NCBI GenBank assembly: GCA_029378245.1
Contig: JARKIF010000024.1
Location: forward strand, 620,001-684,000
Source: Roridomyces roridus
Lineage: Eukaryota; Basidiomycota; Agaricomycetes; Agaricales; Mycenaceae
Direction of reading: 5' to 3'
Length of the DNA stretch: 64,000 bases
Shown: positions 1 to 11,116 of the stretch, one piece after another
How the letters are laid out: the number at the start of each line of letters is the position of its first letter
Position numbering within the stretch: the first letter of the stretch is position 1
Program-made: the position numbers and the translations under genes
The notes under the pieces: model-generated
What the model saw: only the letters and a program-made list of their open reading frames with translations
Told to the model about the DNA's origin: nothing
Database searches by the model: none

Positions 1-1396
1 TTGTAAGCTGTCAGCTTTGTGTTCCTCGCTGACCTTGACTGCTTCTTCTCAGTTAAACTCTTCCACTCGATTCTTGCGGAGGCGGAATGCTGCCAGACTC
101 CTGTTCTCTGGGTTCGGACTCCAACTGCCAAGTGATGGTGACCCTCCTCCGTCGAAAGCGTCTTGACATCGACCAGCTTCACTGAAACTCATGTTGTATG
201 ATATGGGGCCCTGGGTTCGACTCTGGTAAGAACTTGGTGTACTCCCAAGTCTCGGTGATCTTAATACTTACTGCACAGACGCAGGTTGGACGCAGGTCGG
301 TACTGTAACACTTTCTTGCAAGAGTCGGAGAGGTCAACGACGGCAGACGAAGCCAGCAGGACAGGAGCGGGGTGCAGCACAACGCCGACGGTAAGTACTT
401 CTTTGCCTGTTGGGTAAGGATTTGCTGGCTCCCGCACAATCATCATTCCCGCATTCCGTGCGATAATCTATACAGATAATTAATAGTCAGTGGCAGGCGT
501 CAATTAACAGAAGTTAGGACCGGGGAAGACGGGGGGTGAATACTCCACTGGCATGTGGCGGCGCATTGGTTACAGCCGCAGGTAGCGTGTCATCAATCCA
601 CCAACGTACCCAAGGGAGACGCTGACGCGCCGCGAAAGGGAGGTAGCCGGGTGATATGAGAACTCTGCGAAAAAAAAAACATCCCCGGGTGTGGGCTGAT
701 TTCCTGAGATTAGCATAATCCCCGAGGAGGATAGGAAAGGGAATGGAAGGACGCACGAGAGAAATGTGAATGCAACCGTGGCCCAAGTGCTGACGAGATT
801 TCAACAACGTCGACGCCAGCGCCAGCGTCAAGCTCAAGATCCTTCAGACGATTCACACTCCAGAAGGTCGTCGCAGGGCTAGGTCTGCGGGATGCCAGTA
901 TGATTGAGGAGGGCGACACAGCGGAAGGAAGAGGTGGGAGCAAAAGGGCTTCATGTCCGAGAGAGATGACAAGCAGTACGCACTGGTAAGTACTAGTAGA
1001 CACCCGCCGGATACCTGCACCAAGGAGGAATAGCGGCCAGAGAATTGTAATGAGGTAAGGATAGCCTGCGTACTGGAGTCATTGACCGAGCAGCAACGTC
1101 AGACTCCAGGACGCACGTTGAATGTCTATCTCCCCCAAGTTTTCTGCTGTCCATGGCAAATTAGCTGAGGCGTGCATCGAAGAAAGCCTGAGACCCATGC
1201 TCGTTAGCCGACTGTATGGTTGCGTGCTGCTTAATTGCAGTCAAGTCAAGGCATCTCACCTCATCGCAAGGCCACACACAAAAGTACACACGAAAGTAAG
1301 ATCCAAATTCATCGCATTCTTCAACGTTTCTTTGATATAACTACTGCATTAAACTAAAGTAACTCCCAAACTCCCATCCCACATAAAGCGAAGTCA
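1..1396. other. Gene-free stretch, nothing recognised
   Basis: Only short, overlapping, low-quality reading frames are present on both strands. I see no conserved motif, no clear exon chain and no terminal repeats. It may be ordinary intergenic DNA or old degraded repeats. Confidence 0.5.
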
Positions 1397-2230
1397 TTAA
1401 TCCAAGTTGAGGCTGGAGCGGCGGATGAAGCGCTTGGAGACAAACCCACAGCCGGTCTTGCCAGCTTGGGTCTGCGCACCAACGCCGGAGCAGATGCCCG
1501 AGGGGCCGGCGCAGCAGCCAGAGCCGCAGTCGGCGGCGCTGAGGCATTGGCCACCGATGAACTGGCCACCAGCACCGTTGCCGACGTTCTTGACACCCGC
1601 GGGGTCGAAGGCAGGACCACCGGCGGAGGCAACGTTGTTGGCGGCAGGGGCGGGGGCGGCAGCGGGAGGAGCAGCGGCGGGGGGAGCAGCGGTGGTGAGG
1701 GATGATTGGCCAGAGACGAAGCCGCAACCGGTCTTGCCAGCCTGAGTCTGGGCACCGACACCTGAACAGATGCCGGAAGGACCAGCACAGCAGCCAGAGC
1801 CACAGTCAGCGCCACTTAGGCACTGGCCACCGATGAACTGGCCACCAGCACCGTTGCCAACGTTCTTGACACCTGCGGGGTCAAAGGCAGGGCCACCGTT
1901 GGCAGGGGTAGTCGAGGCAGCGTTGTCGGCAGGGGCAGGGGCAGCAGCGGGGGGAGCAGCAGCAGTGAGGGAGGACGAGCCGGAGACGAAGCCGCAGCCA
2001 GTCTTGCCGGCCTGGGTCTGCGCACCGACACCCGAGCAGATACCCGAGGGACCAGCGCAGCAGCCAGAGCCGCAGTCAGCGCCGCTCAGGCATTGACCCC
2101 CGATGAATTGGCCACCCGCGCCGTTACCGACGTTCTTGACACCCGCGGGGTCAAAGGCGGGGCCACCGGCGGTCTGGGCAGCGACGTAGCTGGCGAAAGC
2201 GAGGACAGCGACAGCGGAGAAGGACTTCAT
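1397..2230 (-). CDS. Secreted cysteine-rich protein with three tandem modules (BAS2-like)
   Basis: Uninterrupted 277-residue protein. The first ~19 residues form a classic signal peptide (MKSFSAVAVLAFASYVAAQ), so it is probably secreted. The mature part holds three almost identical ~62-residue modules (about residues 22-84, 112-174 and 204-266). Each begins GGPAFDPAGVKNVGNG and carries six cysteines, including a CC pair (DCGSGCCAGPSGICSG), and ends KTGCGF. Ala/Pro-rich linkers join them. The pattern resembles fungal biotrophy-associated secreted protein 2-like small proteins, which usually carry one module; that family match is from memory. The near identity of the modules at DNA level points to recent internal duplication or gene conversion. 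Function is unknown; a disulfide-bonded cell-surface or effector-like role is inference. Confidence 0.8.
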   Translation of the reverse strand: MKSFSAVAVLAFASYVAAQTAGGPAFDPAGVKNVGNGAGGQFIGGQCLSGADCGSGCCAGPSGICSGVGAQTQAGKTGCGFVSGSSSLTAAAPPAAAPAPADNAASTTPANGGPAFDPAGVKNVGNGAGGQFIGGQCLSGADCGSGCCAGPSGICSGVGAQTQAGKTGCGFVSGQSSLTTAAPPAAAPPAAAPAPAANNVASAGGPAFDPAGVKNVGNGAGGQFIGGQCLSAADCGSGCCAGPSGICSGVGAQTQAGKTGCGFVSKRFIRRSSLNLD

Positions 2231-2376
2231 GATGATGATGATTGGGATTGAAAGTGAAAGTGGTTGGAGGAGGAGTGGTAATGCAGAAAGAAAAGGCTAG
2301 AGCACCGGTGCTCGAAGAAACAAAAATGCGATGAGAGAAGGAGAGGAGAAGCCTGAGGATGGAAGACGGGACGCAT

Positions 2377-2384
2377 CCCTTATA
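2377..2384 (-). promoter_or_regulatory. TATA-like element upstream of the secreted protein gene
   Basis: On the minus strand this reads TATAAGGG, about 147 nt upstream of the start codon at 2230. That is a plausible position for a TATA box with a ~120 nt 5' leader. No other support. Confidence 0.4.
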
Positions 2385-2399
2385 AGGCATGCCCTTGTG

Positions 2400-3623
2400 A
2401 AACCATCATCGGTGATTGTCGAAGGCGCTGCCTTGACGAACTCTTCAATTTAACCTGAAACGGAGGAGCACGCATGGTTCAGTACCGGGGGTTTTGCATG
2501 CGCCACAGATTCTGATATCCATGCAGACGACGACGTTGCTAGGGTCGAAAGTGGATCGTCATGCATGGGAGGAGCAGCCACGCAAGGTCTTGAAGATGGG
2601 GGAGCGCTGCGGTGGGAGTAAGGTGAAGATACGGTGCCAAGACACGGACCCGTACATCACGACACAAAATTAAAACAGCTTCTCCTGATGTCTCCTTGTC
2701 AACAGCTAGATCCGAGCACACGCACGGTCGCCGTTCTCCCGAACACTTACGACCGCTTAGGGGAAGACGTCGACGGTCGCAATTTCATCGCCCCCGGTCC
2801 CGAAGCTCGCTCTCTTTGGATGATGAACCAACTTGAACCACGACCTGCACCGACGCTAGGCGCTTCCCCATTGACAGATTTTCCCAGAGCGAATTTGATT
2901 TTTTCGCAGGACGATCGTGATTCTGTTCCTGAAATATTGGTTAGGCTGTTCCGAAGTCTAAACTTGGCCCAGGCCAGGACGTTCGGCGTTTTCCACCAAC
3001 CTGTAAAGTCCATGGCCACGGAGCCGTATTCTGACCGGACCATTGAAAACGGCCTTCTACGTTTTTTAGCACTTTCCTCGTGGCGGGGATCAATTGCGAG
3101 AAAGACGCCAATCCAAATTTACATGGCAGACACTGCAATGTCAACCCAGTGTTGATACTGTACTAGACGGGATGGCAAAGTTGATTGTTCTCCTCCCGCC
3201 TCAAACACCCTCAAACCCGTCTCGGACTCGACTCGGATCCTGCCTGTATCGCACTTCCCGAGCTCCCGTCGGCGTAAGTATCTGACGAATGCGATTTTCG
3301 TGGCGGAATCACGACGCCAATCCAAATATCAGTGTCCACTCGGGAGGAGGACCCACTGTTGATCTTACTGTACATACATAGACGGGATGCCGTTCATTGA
3401 TTGTTCCCCGCCCACCTGGTCCTCAAACCGTCGGATCCTAGCCATGACTCCCGTCCCGTCGGCGTATCTGATCATGACGACACTGATATGACCAACGTGC
3501 CGAGGCGCCGGCGGGTCGTTAATTGGATTCCGACGGTACGAAAAAAAATTCCGCTGGTGCTTGTTCTATTTAATCCGGAATCATAATGTTGCATTCCTTC
3601 AAGCACTCACATCACCAGCCGCC
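2400..3623. repeat. Gene-free stretch with a diverged direct repeat (about 3078-3210 and 3297-3430)
   Basis: Both copies run through TCGTGGCGG, GACGCCAATCCAAAT, CCCA(G/C)TGTTGAT, TAGACGGGATG and a CCCGCC/CCTCAAAC segment in the same order, separated by about 220 bp. They are clearly homologous but have small insertions. No convincing coding exons lie here. The second copy ends about 190 bp before the start codon at 3624. Confidence 0.6.
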
Positions 3624-4410
3624 ATGTCCCTCCCAGAAACATTTACCATGGCTGATCTCAGCGGGAAGTTCAGTCTGGTCGGTTTTTCCTTTTCCACTTT
3701 CGACGTGAACTCACCATCTGAGTCGACAGAACAAGATATTGACCGACTCAGCCGCAGCCGATCGGATCCTAGCCGGGCAGGGCGTCGGGCTTCTCAAACG
3801 CAAGGCGTTCAACCTCGTCTCTCCGGTGATGCATTTGAAACACTATAAAGATGCCGACGGCGTCGAGTCCGTCGAAATTGAACATGTGAGTGGCTCTCGA
3901 GTTTTGTTCTTTCTGCAGCTGGTTGACTGTTGGAATTTATATAAATGTAAGCACTTACATCAAGGCGACTCCCCTCCGCCAGAGACGCGCCGGATGACAT
4001 GGGTCGAGGAGGATGTGGACACCAAGATCTTTGGAAAGATTAAAACCAAGACCAGGCGAGTTGCTGCCCGTTTCCATCCACTTGCTTGCATAACGTTCGA
4101 ATTCCCAGACGCGTCGCACTCACAGACCTCGACGACTCTGATTCCTTCCTCACCACCGGCTGGGAAACCGACTGCGCGTCATTAATCCAGTCAGATTTGT
4201 ACGCTGACAAGTGGACTTCGGTTCAAGTGTGGGGTATCGAAGAGGTGGAGTCTGGCGAGCGAAGGCATACAAGGCGTGTCAAGTTTACTCAGACTGACAA
4301 AGGAGGCGGGGTTGTGCATTGTCGGTTTGTGTATGACTATCGTGAGTATTTTCGGGGAATGGAACGGAGGAAGAGCTGACCCATTCGTTTTTCAAGTCGG
4401 GAGCGTGTAG
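3624..4410 (+). CDS. Small conserved fungal protein of unknown function
   Basis: Multi-exon gene starting MSLPETFTMADLSGKFSL. Supported introns are 3678-3729, a less certain one near 3886-3984, 4056-4108 and 4342-4396; the last exon encodes only the end (DYLGSV, then TAG). The protein has LKHYKDADGVESVEIEH, a TRRMTWVEEDVDTKIFG segment and a C-terminal WTSVQVWGIEEVESGERR..RRVKF block. I recall this layout, with its MSLPE start and a beta-rich body ending VYDYLG, as a widespread uncharacterised fungal family that may fold like a lipocalin or fatty-acid-binding protein; that is inference. The 4056-4108 intron has a GC donor (AG|GCGAGT), and splicing it restores RRVALTDLDDSDSFL. Confidence 0.7.
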
Positions 4411-4868
4411 GTTTGGACTCTTGAGGGCGACGCTTTGAAATGTAGATGAGAATGCGAATTCAAGAGGAAAATAAAATAAAATGCGCACTATCGGCTGAAA
4501 TTCTGCGGGTTTCCGTCGTTCTTTGGACAAAGTACATGAGACGGCTTGTCGAAAAAGTCTCCTCGCAGAATTGAGACACCGGCAAAATATGTTCGACATG
4601 ATTACCTCCGTCGAATTGAGTACCGAGTGGAAACTCGTCCCAGCCCTCGATGTGAGATGCGAGAAGGAAATGCGATTACCACCGGTACATATGTATGTGT
4701 AGTTTATGTGTGCTAGCCGTGTACCAATGTTGCCTTTGAATTTGAATGGAACGAATTGCGATTTGTAATTGTCATTGTAATGCCCAGTCCGGTTGCCTCA
4801 GTCTTTGTCTAGTACCCATGTCATTCGCATCAGAGAAACTCGAATCACACGCAAAACGCAAACGCACC
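4411..4868. other. Intergenic region between convergent genes
   Basis: AT-rich 3' flank shared by the convergent genes ending at 4410 and 4869. It holds no exon-like sequence and presumably both terminators and poly(A) signals. Confidence 0.45.
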
Positions 4869-6573
4869 TCAATCGGAATCACTATCGATATACTCATACT
4901 CCTGCACCGCCAACGCACCCGAAGCGGAGGAGTACTTGCCATCCGCAGTGCGCCAAGCGCCGTCTGCTTCGACGAGGACGTCGTCTACGCTTGAAGGTGT
5001 GGATTTGAGGATTTGGGTGAAGTATCTGGTTTGGTTTGAGATAAAGAGAGGGAGGGAGGGAGTGAGGACGCACCCATCGACGATAAGCTCACGCCAGTCT
5101 AGCGCGTTCTCACATACGGGGCATAACCTGCATATCCCTCAGTTAGTTCCAAGATAAAGACGAGGGTAAACGCACCAGGTAGTCGTCTGCTGCATAACAG
5201 AGTACCAGCTAGTCGCGTCAAAGCATCCCGCGTGGTTACACTTCACAGACCGCGCAGGCGTCGTGATGCGCGCAAAGCTCAGCGGGCAGCGGAGGGGTAG
5301 CTTGAGCGTGGAGGACAGGATCTCGTCATCCCCGTCGGAGGTAGGCGCCGCTATTCGCTTCTTGTAAGTCCAAAGGATCGAGTCACATGGAGACGGTAAT
5401 ACGTACCCCGACTCTTAAGAACCTCCTCCTCCGACATGAACCTCGTTCTGACGAGCGTATCAACGAGGCTCTCGACCGTCTTGGCCTCGACGATCTGTGC
5501 CACGAGGTAAAACTTCTTCATCTCGCCTGGCATGCCTCCTGACACGGTGTTCACGTACACCATCCTCACCGTATTGCGCTCGCGCGGGGCTGCGACGGCG
5601 CCAAGGTCCGGCGGGGGTGCTGTGCCGGGGCGCTTTTTCATTCCCTTGACGAGGGATGTGGGGATGAGACTGTCGTTGAAGTGGATCTCGCACGTCGAGG
5701 GGAACTCGATAGGGCACTCTGCGTGGCTGCCGTAAGGGTGGGTGCCGTGTGGGGAGTAGAATTTGGAGGTCGTGCAGAAGAGGCGGAGTTGGGTTTGGCC
5801 ATTTGCTGGGGAGCTGGCTTTGAGGAGGGTGAGTTGGGAGGGGGTGAGGGTGAATTGGAGGGTGACGTCGCGCCGGTCGGTCGAGTTGTATGATTCTGTG
5901 GAATGTGAGATCGAGGACCTCGTGGGAAAGGTGTGTACAGACCATGACACTCGAGGACTTGAGACACGGTCTGCTGGACAGTGAAGAAGGGCGAGGGCTG
6001 GAATCGATATCCTATAGCAGCGTATAAGAGGAATGCATCCATGAAGTATTGAATTACCTGTAGCCAAAGTCAAAGTCGAGGGTGGATGTGGTGTGGCAGA
6101 GCCCGAGGCACTGCGACTCGGCGGAAGAGGAATTTGAGCGGCCGTTCTGACCACGGGTGGTGGTGCGCTGACAGAATACGCCGCAGATGCTGGCATAGGG
6201 ATACTAGGTGCAAAACTAATCTCTTCTCAAAAGAGCCATCGAGCAGGAAAGGATCGTGCACTCACCGGGCGATGGGTATCTGGGCTTGCTCAATGATGGT
6301 TTTTGCGATGCGCCAATTGTTCCCGGTATCACTCGTTCTCCAAAACGCAAAGGTATCGCGAAGGCGATCTATGAGCTCTTGTTTGCGGCCACTTTTGCTC
6401 ATGGATGTCCGGCAGGCAGTGTTTATACCGCTGATTATGTCCTTGAGGCCGACGACGGTGAGGGAGGGAAGACCATCGCTGACGGCCTTGAGTTGCATTA
6501 GATGGATTGGCTTTTTCTGAGAGGGAATGCATGCCTTCATTTCGGCCCAGGTGGATGAGGCCGGCGCAGTCAT
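4869..6573 (-). CDS. SUMO E3 ligase, PIAS/Siz type (SAP, PINIT, SP-RING)
   Basis: Seven exons join in frame to 465 residues. Introns are at 6204-6265, 6012-6057, 5896-5942, 5351-5406, 5128-5175 and 5026-5073. A SAP-like segment lies in the first ~80 residues (LTVVGLKDII..GRKQELIDRL). A PINIT domain follows at about 150-300 (YRFQPSPFFTVQQTVSQVLE, then EIHFNDSLIP..VKGMKKRPGT). The SP-RING zinc finger is at about 345-410 (LPLRCPLSFARITTPARSV, KCNHAGCFDATSWY, then LCPVCENALDWREL). It ends in an acidic YEYIDSDSD tail that resembles a SUMO-interacting motif. Members transfer SUMO from Ubc9 to nuclear and septin substrates. The start is the Met before TAPASSTWAEM. The gene is divergent from the Rce1 gene, with 79 bases between start codons, so the promoter is probably shared. 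Confidence 0.92.
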
Positions 6574-6652
6574 GGCGGTTAAAGGAGAAGAGATTTTTGA
6601 AAGGATCACGTCAGCAGCACAGCCACGCAAGCGTCTTTTGTTCCCGACCACC
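6574..6652. promoter_or_regulatory. Short bidirectional promoter region
   Basis: Only 79 bases separate the start codons of the SUMO ligase (leftward) and Rce1 (rightward) genes. Both leaders and the core promoters must therefore sit here or overlap the first exons. No TATA motif is evident. Confidence 0.55.
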
Positions 6653-7852
6653 ATGCCACCGATCCAGCCATTCAACGACTACCCGTTGTCCTCCACCGCT
6701 GCTCATCTGCTTGCGCTGTCGTTCTCGGTGTCGTATGTTGGCTCTCTCTACTTTGTCAAGAACGTCAGGTCACGCTCTCTCGACCCGCGGACGCGCATCA
6801 CGCCTGGGAGTCGGGACGACCCTGCGGTCATTCGCTCCCGTTTGGCAGCAGTCACAGTCGCTACTACGCTCAACTGCATCATCGTCTACGTGCTAGTCCA
6901 GAAATCTAGCCCTCCCTCCGTACGGCATCTTCTTTCCGAGCTCCCCGATGCGTCTCACTTTTGCAGTCTGCTCATACTTTGAGCACCACACTCAACCTCC
7001 TCGGCGTGCGGTGGCCCGAGAACGCTCTGTCATTCTTTCAAACACCCGTCCTGTTCCTCGGCCCGCTCTACGTGAGCTACATCTCTTCGACTCTCCCCGG
7101 TCAATATCGGTTCTCGATGCAACGCGACTTTACGGACGTCTTTTACTCGTTGATTGGATTCCGCAATTATGTCTGGGTGAGTTCTTTGCTCCTTCCATAC
7201 CATCCGAGTTTGACAATGCATAGGGCCCGCTAACGGAGGAAATCGTCTTCCGCGGGTGCGTGCTTGCAGTCTACGCCATGAGCGGTGTGAGCCGCGGTAA
7301 AATGATCGCTTTTGCGCCTCTTGCCTTTGGTCTCGGTACGTCGATTTTGCCTGCTCATTTCCTTACTCATCCCCACAGCGCATTTCCACCACGCACGAGA
7401 AACGTACAACCGCCTCGGGAAGAACAAAGACGCTTTGAAACGCGCTCTGCTCGGTGCTCGTGAGTAGCCAGCCAGTCCTACCTCCATAATATTTTTTTGC
7501 TAATTCTTGTCCGAAGTCTTCCAAACAGCCTACACGACCGTCTTCGGCGCCCACACCTCGTACCTCTTCCTCCGCACCTCTTCCATCCTGCCACCCCTCA
7601 CAGCGCACATCTTTTGCAACATCATGGGCATTCCGCAGATCCAGGACGAGTTGAGGAGGTTTCCGAAGAAACGGGGTCGTGCGTGTGCTTCCGATCGTTC
7701 GTGGCTGTATACTGATCTGGACCGCAGAAATCAGAACGGCGTACATCGTCGGTATCCTGCTCTTTGCGGGTACACTCGTTCCTTGGACGAAGAGCGAGGG
7801 GAGCGTCTATTGGCGTGCGCCGGTCGAGTTTTGGAAGGCGTGGATCGAGTGA
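6653..7852 (+). CDS. RCE1: CAAX prenyl protease 2 (Rce1-type, type II)
   Basis: Six exons with introns at 6920-6966, 7177-7223, 7336-7378, 7460-7516 and 7676-7727 join to 317 residues. It is an ER membrane endoprotease that removes the last three residues of prenylated CAAX proteins such as Ras and mating factors. Family hallmarks are visible: the catalytic glutamate pair in PLTEEIVFRG, the histidine-rich AHFHHARE segment across the third intron, and the conserved TAHIFCNIMG near the C-terminus. Several hydrophobic membrane segments are present (AAHLLALSFSVSYVGSL, LNCIIVYVL, YIVGILLFAGTLV). Length is normal for fungal Rce1. The start MPPIQPFNDYP is the first Met after the divergent promoter. 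Confidence 0.93.
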
Positions 7853-9120
7853 AGTGCGGCTTGCTTTCAATTTTGTTTGGGTTTTCTTGGAATTCGATGC
7901 CTTGAAGCGGATAGACGGAAGCCTTGGTCTTTCATTGATGATCGCTTTGCGGCCTTTGATCAACCACAAGCTGCGGCTGTCGTGGGTTCGACTCCCCTTC
8001 AGTTCGCATGCGCATCCCATGCCTCTGTCTTTTTGGCATACCAGATCACCTGTCTCTGTCCATCAGTGGTGCCATTGATATGGGCCAGTTCGATCTTCAT
8101 ATGGAACAAGCGGGGACGCGTTCCTTGCCTGCGTTGGCCTGAGTGGTGGGTTCGATTCCTACACTCACCGTAAGCTGGTCAGACGTTCGTTTTTTATATA
8201 TCGGCGACAACATGATTGTGTCCAGTCGGTCTCGAAACCCGTTGCCCCTTGGAAACCCTTCACATGCCGTGGACTACACTTGGGTTTGCAGAAATCCTAG
8301 TTCCAAAGATTGACCTCTGTAGTGGTTGAAATTCAGTCGACTCGCGTGCTCTCGCAAATTGCAATGGAGGTGGTATGTGGTGTCGCCTTCCCGACGAACG
8401 TTCAAGCGTCCAACTCGGGTCTGGGGTTCGATTCCTCGTCGACACATGCGTAGGTCACCCTATCTCTTCTTCCTTTTTTTCTGGTGTTCGCTGTTTGGAA
8501 TGTTCTTATGTAAATGAAATGGGTGGATAACTCACGTCTCTGTAGATTTGATTTGATTGGTTCGTTCGGGAATTCGATAAATCGACGCATACACACATTG
8601 AAGCCCATGCCTGTGTCTTGGAGCCCAGGAGACACAACATAAGCATCCTGTGGTGGGTTCGTACACTCTGATACACGCAGCTTGGACACCAGTGGGATAC
8701 AGAGCGCATTCAGTGTCTCAACAAGCTTTCCCTTCCGTCCGTTTCAACGGGACGATTGTGGGTCTTTTTTGAGACCTGGCTTTACTTCTAGGAATGTTCT
8801 TTGTAAAAATCAAATGTGTGGATAACTCACGTCTCTGTTCCCTTTCCGCGTCGCCAGTGCCACTGGGAGAGGTTGACACCACGGCCGCCCGAGGTTCCCG
8901 CTGCATTGCAGTTTATGTCGCTTGGTCCCTGCCACCTTCGAGTGCAAGTAGCCACAGACGGTTCGAACCCAACGCATATACTTCGGAGGGCCGTAATTTG
9001 AACTGCACGAGGACATGGGACTTGAATCATAATCTTCAATCATTTGATAATATTTGACCTTAATGTGTGCGTAACTCGACTGCTATCTCAAGCCCGTTCG
9101 ATTCTTATAGTAGGACTGGC
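7853..9120. repeat. Cluster of tRNA-related SINE-like copies
   Basis: No gene here. RNA polymerase III B-box-like motifs (GGTTCGANTCC) recur near 7983, 8151, 8425, 8655 and 8953, most preceded by tRNA-like sequence. A 48-bp 3' segment containing GTGGATAACTCACGTCTCTGT occurs at 8497-8543 and again at 8791-8838, with a weaker version near 9061-9085. Repeated B box plus shared tail is the signature of short interspersed elements. Exact element ends are unresolved. Confidence 0.6.
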
Positions 9121-10980
9121 CTAACTTCTGGCTCGAATCCTCACCGGCACCTCCCCGAGCCCAAACGCCGTCCCATACAAACTCGCACCCGCCATTATCT
9201 GCTCAAAACACTCTTCCCTCGTCTCCCCGTCCAACAACACAGTCTCCACCTCCCAGTCCCACAGAAAGTGCGCGAGGAAGCACACCACCTCGGTTTGTGC
9301 GAATCGCCTGCCGACGCACATCCTGGGTGCAGAACCGAACATTATGATATCGTGGTCGGGTACGTCGTGCCAGCGTGAGGGGTTGAATGTCTGTGGGTTG
9401 GGAAAATCGTGTGGGTTGTGGCAGACGGCCATGGTGTCGATTATGATTCGAGAGCCGGCTTTGATTAGTATGTCTTTTTGAACGGGCCGGTCGCTTCGTG
9501 TGATCATATCTTCAGGCACGTCTCGAGGGAGGTTGATGGTGGCAGCTACGACAGATGGGTTTCAGAGCATATTTTGTTGGATGTGGACTTACGGACGAGT
9601 CTTTGCGCCTCATGCATACAAGCCAGTACATATTTCAGGTTCGCAACATCGCGGAGGTCCTACAGAGATTAGGTTGAGTGAAAGCGAGAGGGCGAGCGTA
9701 CTTACCATGTCAGCTATGGACTTGACCTCTCGCAGGATCTCCTGGTATGCTTTTTCTTGCTCCTCCGGATACAGTCCCAAAAACACGAGTGTGGACATGA
9801 GCGCGCTGGCCGTTGTTTCTAGAGCACAATCAGTCTGTGAATCTTGGTAATAGGTACGAGCTACCGTTCCCCGCAAACAGGAGGGAAAGCATATTTCCGG
9901 TCTGCAATAAATTGAGTTCAAATACGCAACGCAACACCTACTACTCACGACCTCAGAAGGCGTCAAAGTGTATTTGCTGTCTTCTTCCGTCGCCGAGATG
10001 AGTTTCGTAAGAAGGTCCTTTGCGTGTTCTTCGCCAAGCTCTTTCTCGGACGAGTACTGTGCCTGCTTGCTAGCAGCGATCGAATCGAAGAGGGTCAGGA
10101 CGGTTTTCCACGACTGGTCAATATGGCGTAGACTGAAGATTTGTCGGCTTTATTACACGGACTCCGACAGAGGCCTACCTTTTGATTGGGAGGGACCAGA
10201 CCCATTTCGGAAATATGAGACGGTGGACGAGTGTTGAAGATGCCACTGAAAGAGCGCGATCGAAGATGTCGATTTCGTCTTGAGATGTACCACCCTGTTT
10301 CCAAGAAACGGGCATCCCGAAACCACATCTGCAAATCATAACCAAGGTGAACTACTCGCCGGTCGTTAGTTGAATGTCTGGTGTCTTTTCAACTCACGCG
10401 GTGCAAAAGGGAACGCAAGTTGGTGACAACTTGGTCGGAACCGAACTCGTCTTTCATGCTGCTGTATAGCGAGGTCGATTCCTCGACCACTCTGCTGAAC
10501 CTGGGCGAAGTATGTAAGAATACCGCCGAATATCGGAGGATAGCAGCCCACATTTTTGTAGTAAAAGCCGGAGCGACTACTCGACGATGCCGTTTCCAGT
10601 CTTCGCCGTTGGCAGATACGATACTGGTTCCCCACACACTAGGATGGTCGTCAGAATGAATCGAATACGTCAACTCGGGATATTACCTTTCGGTCGTAAA
10701 GTCCACGGGGTTCACAAGACAGTGACTCGCCCTGGCATCATTTCCGAAAATTGAGCACGCCACCGCATTCCGCATCAGACAGCATGTTGTTGATATAGAG
10801 TGACCTTTGGAAGGGAGATTGTCTCTCCATGCTCATTGAAGATAAGTAAGTGCTGGAGAGGCACGGTACGGGATTAAACGCACCTGGAACTTCCAGAGCC
10901 ACACCCGAATAACAATGAGACAGGCACATGCTGCCCCAAAGGAGTCCGTGGTGGTGGTTAGCGACAAGAAGTAGCGTCAC
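9121..10980 (-). CDS. Cytochrome P450 monooxygenase (5' end unresolved, possibly truncated)
   Basis: Multi-exon P450. Visible in order: a C-helix segment GEDWKRHRRVVAPAF near 10600; an I-helix ETTASALMSTLVFLG near 9830; the K-helix ExxR as CMHEAQRLV near 9600; a PERF-like FNPSRW; and the heme-binding FGSAPRMCVGRRFA near 9340, where the cysteine is the heme ligand. The protein ends RIRARS. Haem-thiolate oxidase activity is expected; the substrate is unknown. The heme loop has AP where GxG is usual (FGSAPRxCxG), which is seen in some fungal P450s. I could not find the N-terminal membrane anchor or proline-rich hinge. Coding-like sequence fades near 10980, only about 136 bp from the divergent NLR start at 11117, so the 5' end may be lost. 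Confidence 0.8.
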
Positions 10981-11116
10981 TGATCCGAGCAGTTCGTGAT
11001 CAGCTTCTGATTGCCGAGTACCTCACCCAGGGCAGTGTCTGTCAAGATCTCATCCATAAATACTTCTGCCACGTCAGGACCTCTCTTATCTTCTCACCTA
11101 CACCACACCCCATTCA

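Noticed and set aside
1407..2096. Plus-strand open frames opposite the secreted protein
   Set aside because: Shadow frames of a GC-rich internally repeated gene; no start context or domain.
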